A DNA stretch of 8,371 nt from Chryseobacterium gleum. Lineage in GTDB: Bacteria; Bacteroidota; Bacteroidia; Flavobacteriales_D; Sanyastnellaceae. Of the stretch, positions 7,119 to 8,371 are shown piece after piece; the stretch's first letter is position 1; the number at the start of each line of letters is the position of its first letter. The position numbers and the translations under genes were made by a program. The notes below the pieces were generated by a model. It worked only from the letters and a program-made list of their open reading frames with translations. It was not told the DNA's origin and searched no databases. The DNA lies in NCBI GenBank assembly GCA_945878835.1, contig CAMCUG010000053.1, forward strand, positions 1 through 8,371. The letters are read 5' to 3'.

Positions 7119-7143
7119 AAAAAGCCCACCGAAGTAGGCTTTT
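7119..7143 (-). terminator. Rho-independent terminator of the amino acid permease gene
   Basis: On the minus strand AAAAGCCTAC (7143-7134) pairs with GTGGGCTTTT (7129-7120), ten pairs including one G-U, around a TTCG tetraloop (7133-7130). The U-run finishes at 7119. It begins 19 bases after the permease stop codon. Loop and layout match the HU terminator in this window. Confidence 0.88.
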
Positions 7144-7162
7144 AGTCTCTATTAACCGAATG

Positions 7163-8371
7163 TTATTTTGATTTTGACTTTCCGTAAACGTAATAAACAA
7201 CCGCTCCTATAGGAATAACAAGTAAACCGAAATAGGCAGCTGGATTGTCGCTGGCTACATTGTTTATCACAAACCAATGAACGATTTCAATAAAAATTAA
7301 TGGAAGCAAAGGATAGAGTGGAGTTTTAAAACCGCCGTCATTGTTTCCTGATTTTCTAATTCGAAATACAAAAATCCCAACTGCAGCTAGCATAAGAAAG
7401 AACCACTCGGTGATTGTAACATAATTGATAATGTCTTCAAATCCGCCCCATAAAAAGACAAGTACGATAGCCCACATGGATTGAAGTAAAATTGCGCTTA
7501 GCGGAACCCCGAATTTGGGATGTGATGTTCCAAAGATTTTAAAGAACAATCCTTCATTCGACATTTGTTTAATAATACGGGGCGTTGCTAACACATAGAG
7601 CCCAGCGCAACCAAAGACAGAAAGTGAGATAAGAATGGAAGTCGCAATACCTCCAATACCCGGAAGGATTTTTTCAGCTGCAACAACTGCCAACGTTGGG
7701 GGATTTTTCATTTGTTTAATGGCTACGAGTTCTTCAATACTCATAACTTTTAAATATCCGATACTCACAAGAACATAGGATAGCGTTACGACAAGTGTAC
7801 CAATAATTAAGGCCAGTGGAACATTGCGTTTTGGGTTTTCGGCATCAGATGTTACAAAGCTGGCATAATGCCATCCGGTGTATGACCAAAGCACACCCAC
7901 AAATGCGCTTGCCCAATGGAAGGTCTTTGCTTTTTCAGAACTTCCTATTTCAGAGATTGGAATACTGCCATCGAAAACGGATCGGTCTCCCAGAAAAACC
8001 AATAAAACCAATAGGCCATAGATTCCAATGATTTTGAGTACGGTAGAAATATTTGCAAATTGCTTGGAACTATTCAGACTGAACATATTGAATAAGGTTA
8101 GCGCAATAATGCTCAGCGCTGAAAATGCGTTTTTATATGCTGGATCGAACCCAGTCATTTGTTGCACATTTTCCGTGAAAATGACTATTAAAGCCGCTAT
8201 AGTACCTGAGGATACTACGGCTAAGAGGCACCATCCGTATAAAAATGCAGTCAATGGGCCAAACGCTTCTTTCAAGTATGTGTAAATACCTCCACCACTC
8301 GGAAAACGTCCGCCCATTTCAGCGTATATTAATGCACCTATCATTGAAACGAGTCCTCCTGCGATCCACAA
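7163..8371 (-). CDS. APC-superfamily amino acid permease, N-terminus beyond window
   Basis: The C-terminal 403 codons or so of an inner-membrane secondary transporter; the gene runs off the right edge. The first codon in the window is TTG, read here as an internal Leu and not a start, since the sequence opens in what looks like TM2 of the family: WIAGGLVSMIGALIYAEMGG, then PSGGGIYTYLKEAFGP (about residues 24-39 in the window). Another family mark is TGWHYASFVTSDAENPKRNVP (about 165-185), the conserved cytoplasmic loop with ENPKRN. About ten further hydrophobic segments follow, and the C-terminus is short and Lys-rich (YGKSKSK). The pattern is closest to the LAT-like (SLC7-type) branch, which moves amino acids as exchangers or symporters; the substrate cannot be assigned. 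About 40-50 residues with TM1 are missing. It is followed by its own terminator, so it is transcriptionally separate from HU. Confidence 0.9.
   Translation of the reverse strand: MWIAGGLVSMIGALIYAEMGGRFPSGGGIYTYLKEAFGPLTAFLYGWCLLAVVSSGTIAALIVIFTENVQQMTGFDPAYKNAFSALSIIALTLFNMFSLNSSKQFANISTVLKIIGIYGLLVLLVFLGDRSVFDGSIPISEIGSSEKAKTFHWASAFVGVLWSYTGWHYASFVTSDAENPKRNVPLALIIGTLVVTLSYVLVSIGYLKVMSIEELVAIKQMKNPPTLAVVAAEKILPGIGGIATSILISLSVFGCAGLYVLATPRIIKQMSNEGLFFKIFGTSHPKFGVPLSAILLQSMWAIVLVFLWGGFEDIINYVTITEWFFLMLAAVGIFVFRIRKSGNNDGGFKTPLYPLLPLIFIEIVHWFVINNVASDNPAAYFGLLVIPIGAVVYYVYGKSKSK

Noticed and set aside
7116..7145. Nine-codon plus-strand frame MKKPTEVGF
   Set aside because: It coincides with the permease terminator hairpin and its short length and lack of a promoter give no support.

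Overview
The window looks like chromosomal DNA from a member of the Bacteroidota, most likely the Flavobacteriales. Four things point there: a type IX secretion (T9SS) C-terminal sorting domain at the left edge; a DnaE polymerase with a DEDDh exonuclease fused to its N-terminus; a promoter with the TAnnTTTG -7 element and a distant TTG -33 element ahead of the HU gene; and A/T-rich leaders without Shine-Dalgarno sequences. These are lineage inferences; no species can be named.

Layout from left to right. Bases 2-166 (+) hold the last 54 codons of a secreted or surface protein. All other genes are on the minus strand. dnaE (163-4527) meets that gene tail to tail, the two stop codons sharing a TTAA palindrome. 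Upstream of dnaE on its strand come a MATE-family transporter (4577-5944), a TrmH/SpoU-type RNA 2'-O-methyltransferase (5937-6608, overlapping the MATE start by 8 nt) and an HU DNA-binding protein (6667-6939). A 223-bp intergenic region follows, with the HU promoter and two minus-strand terminator hairpins. The window ends inside an APC-superfamily amino acid permease (7163 to beyond 8371).

Transcription as inferred: the permease transcript ends at a UUCG-loop terminator (7119-7143), with a second hairpin (7044-7080) as possible backup. HU is transcribed from its own promoter and ends at another UUCG-loop terminator (6616-6645) that stops only eight bases before the trmH start codon. trmH, the MATE gene and dnaE are close enough (8-nt overlap, then a 49-nt gap) to be one transcript. 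They do not form an obvious pathway: they cover RNA modification, export and chromosome replication.

I see no mobile element, CRISPR array, tRNA or rRNA, and no previously undescribed multi-gene system. The points most worth a second look are the degenerate PHP metal site in a polymerase that carries a proofreading domain in cis, the stop-to-stop overlap at 163-166, and the terminator/start-codon collision before trmH.
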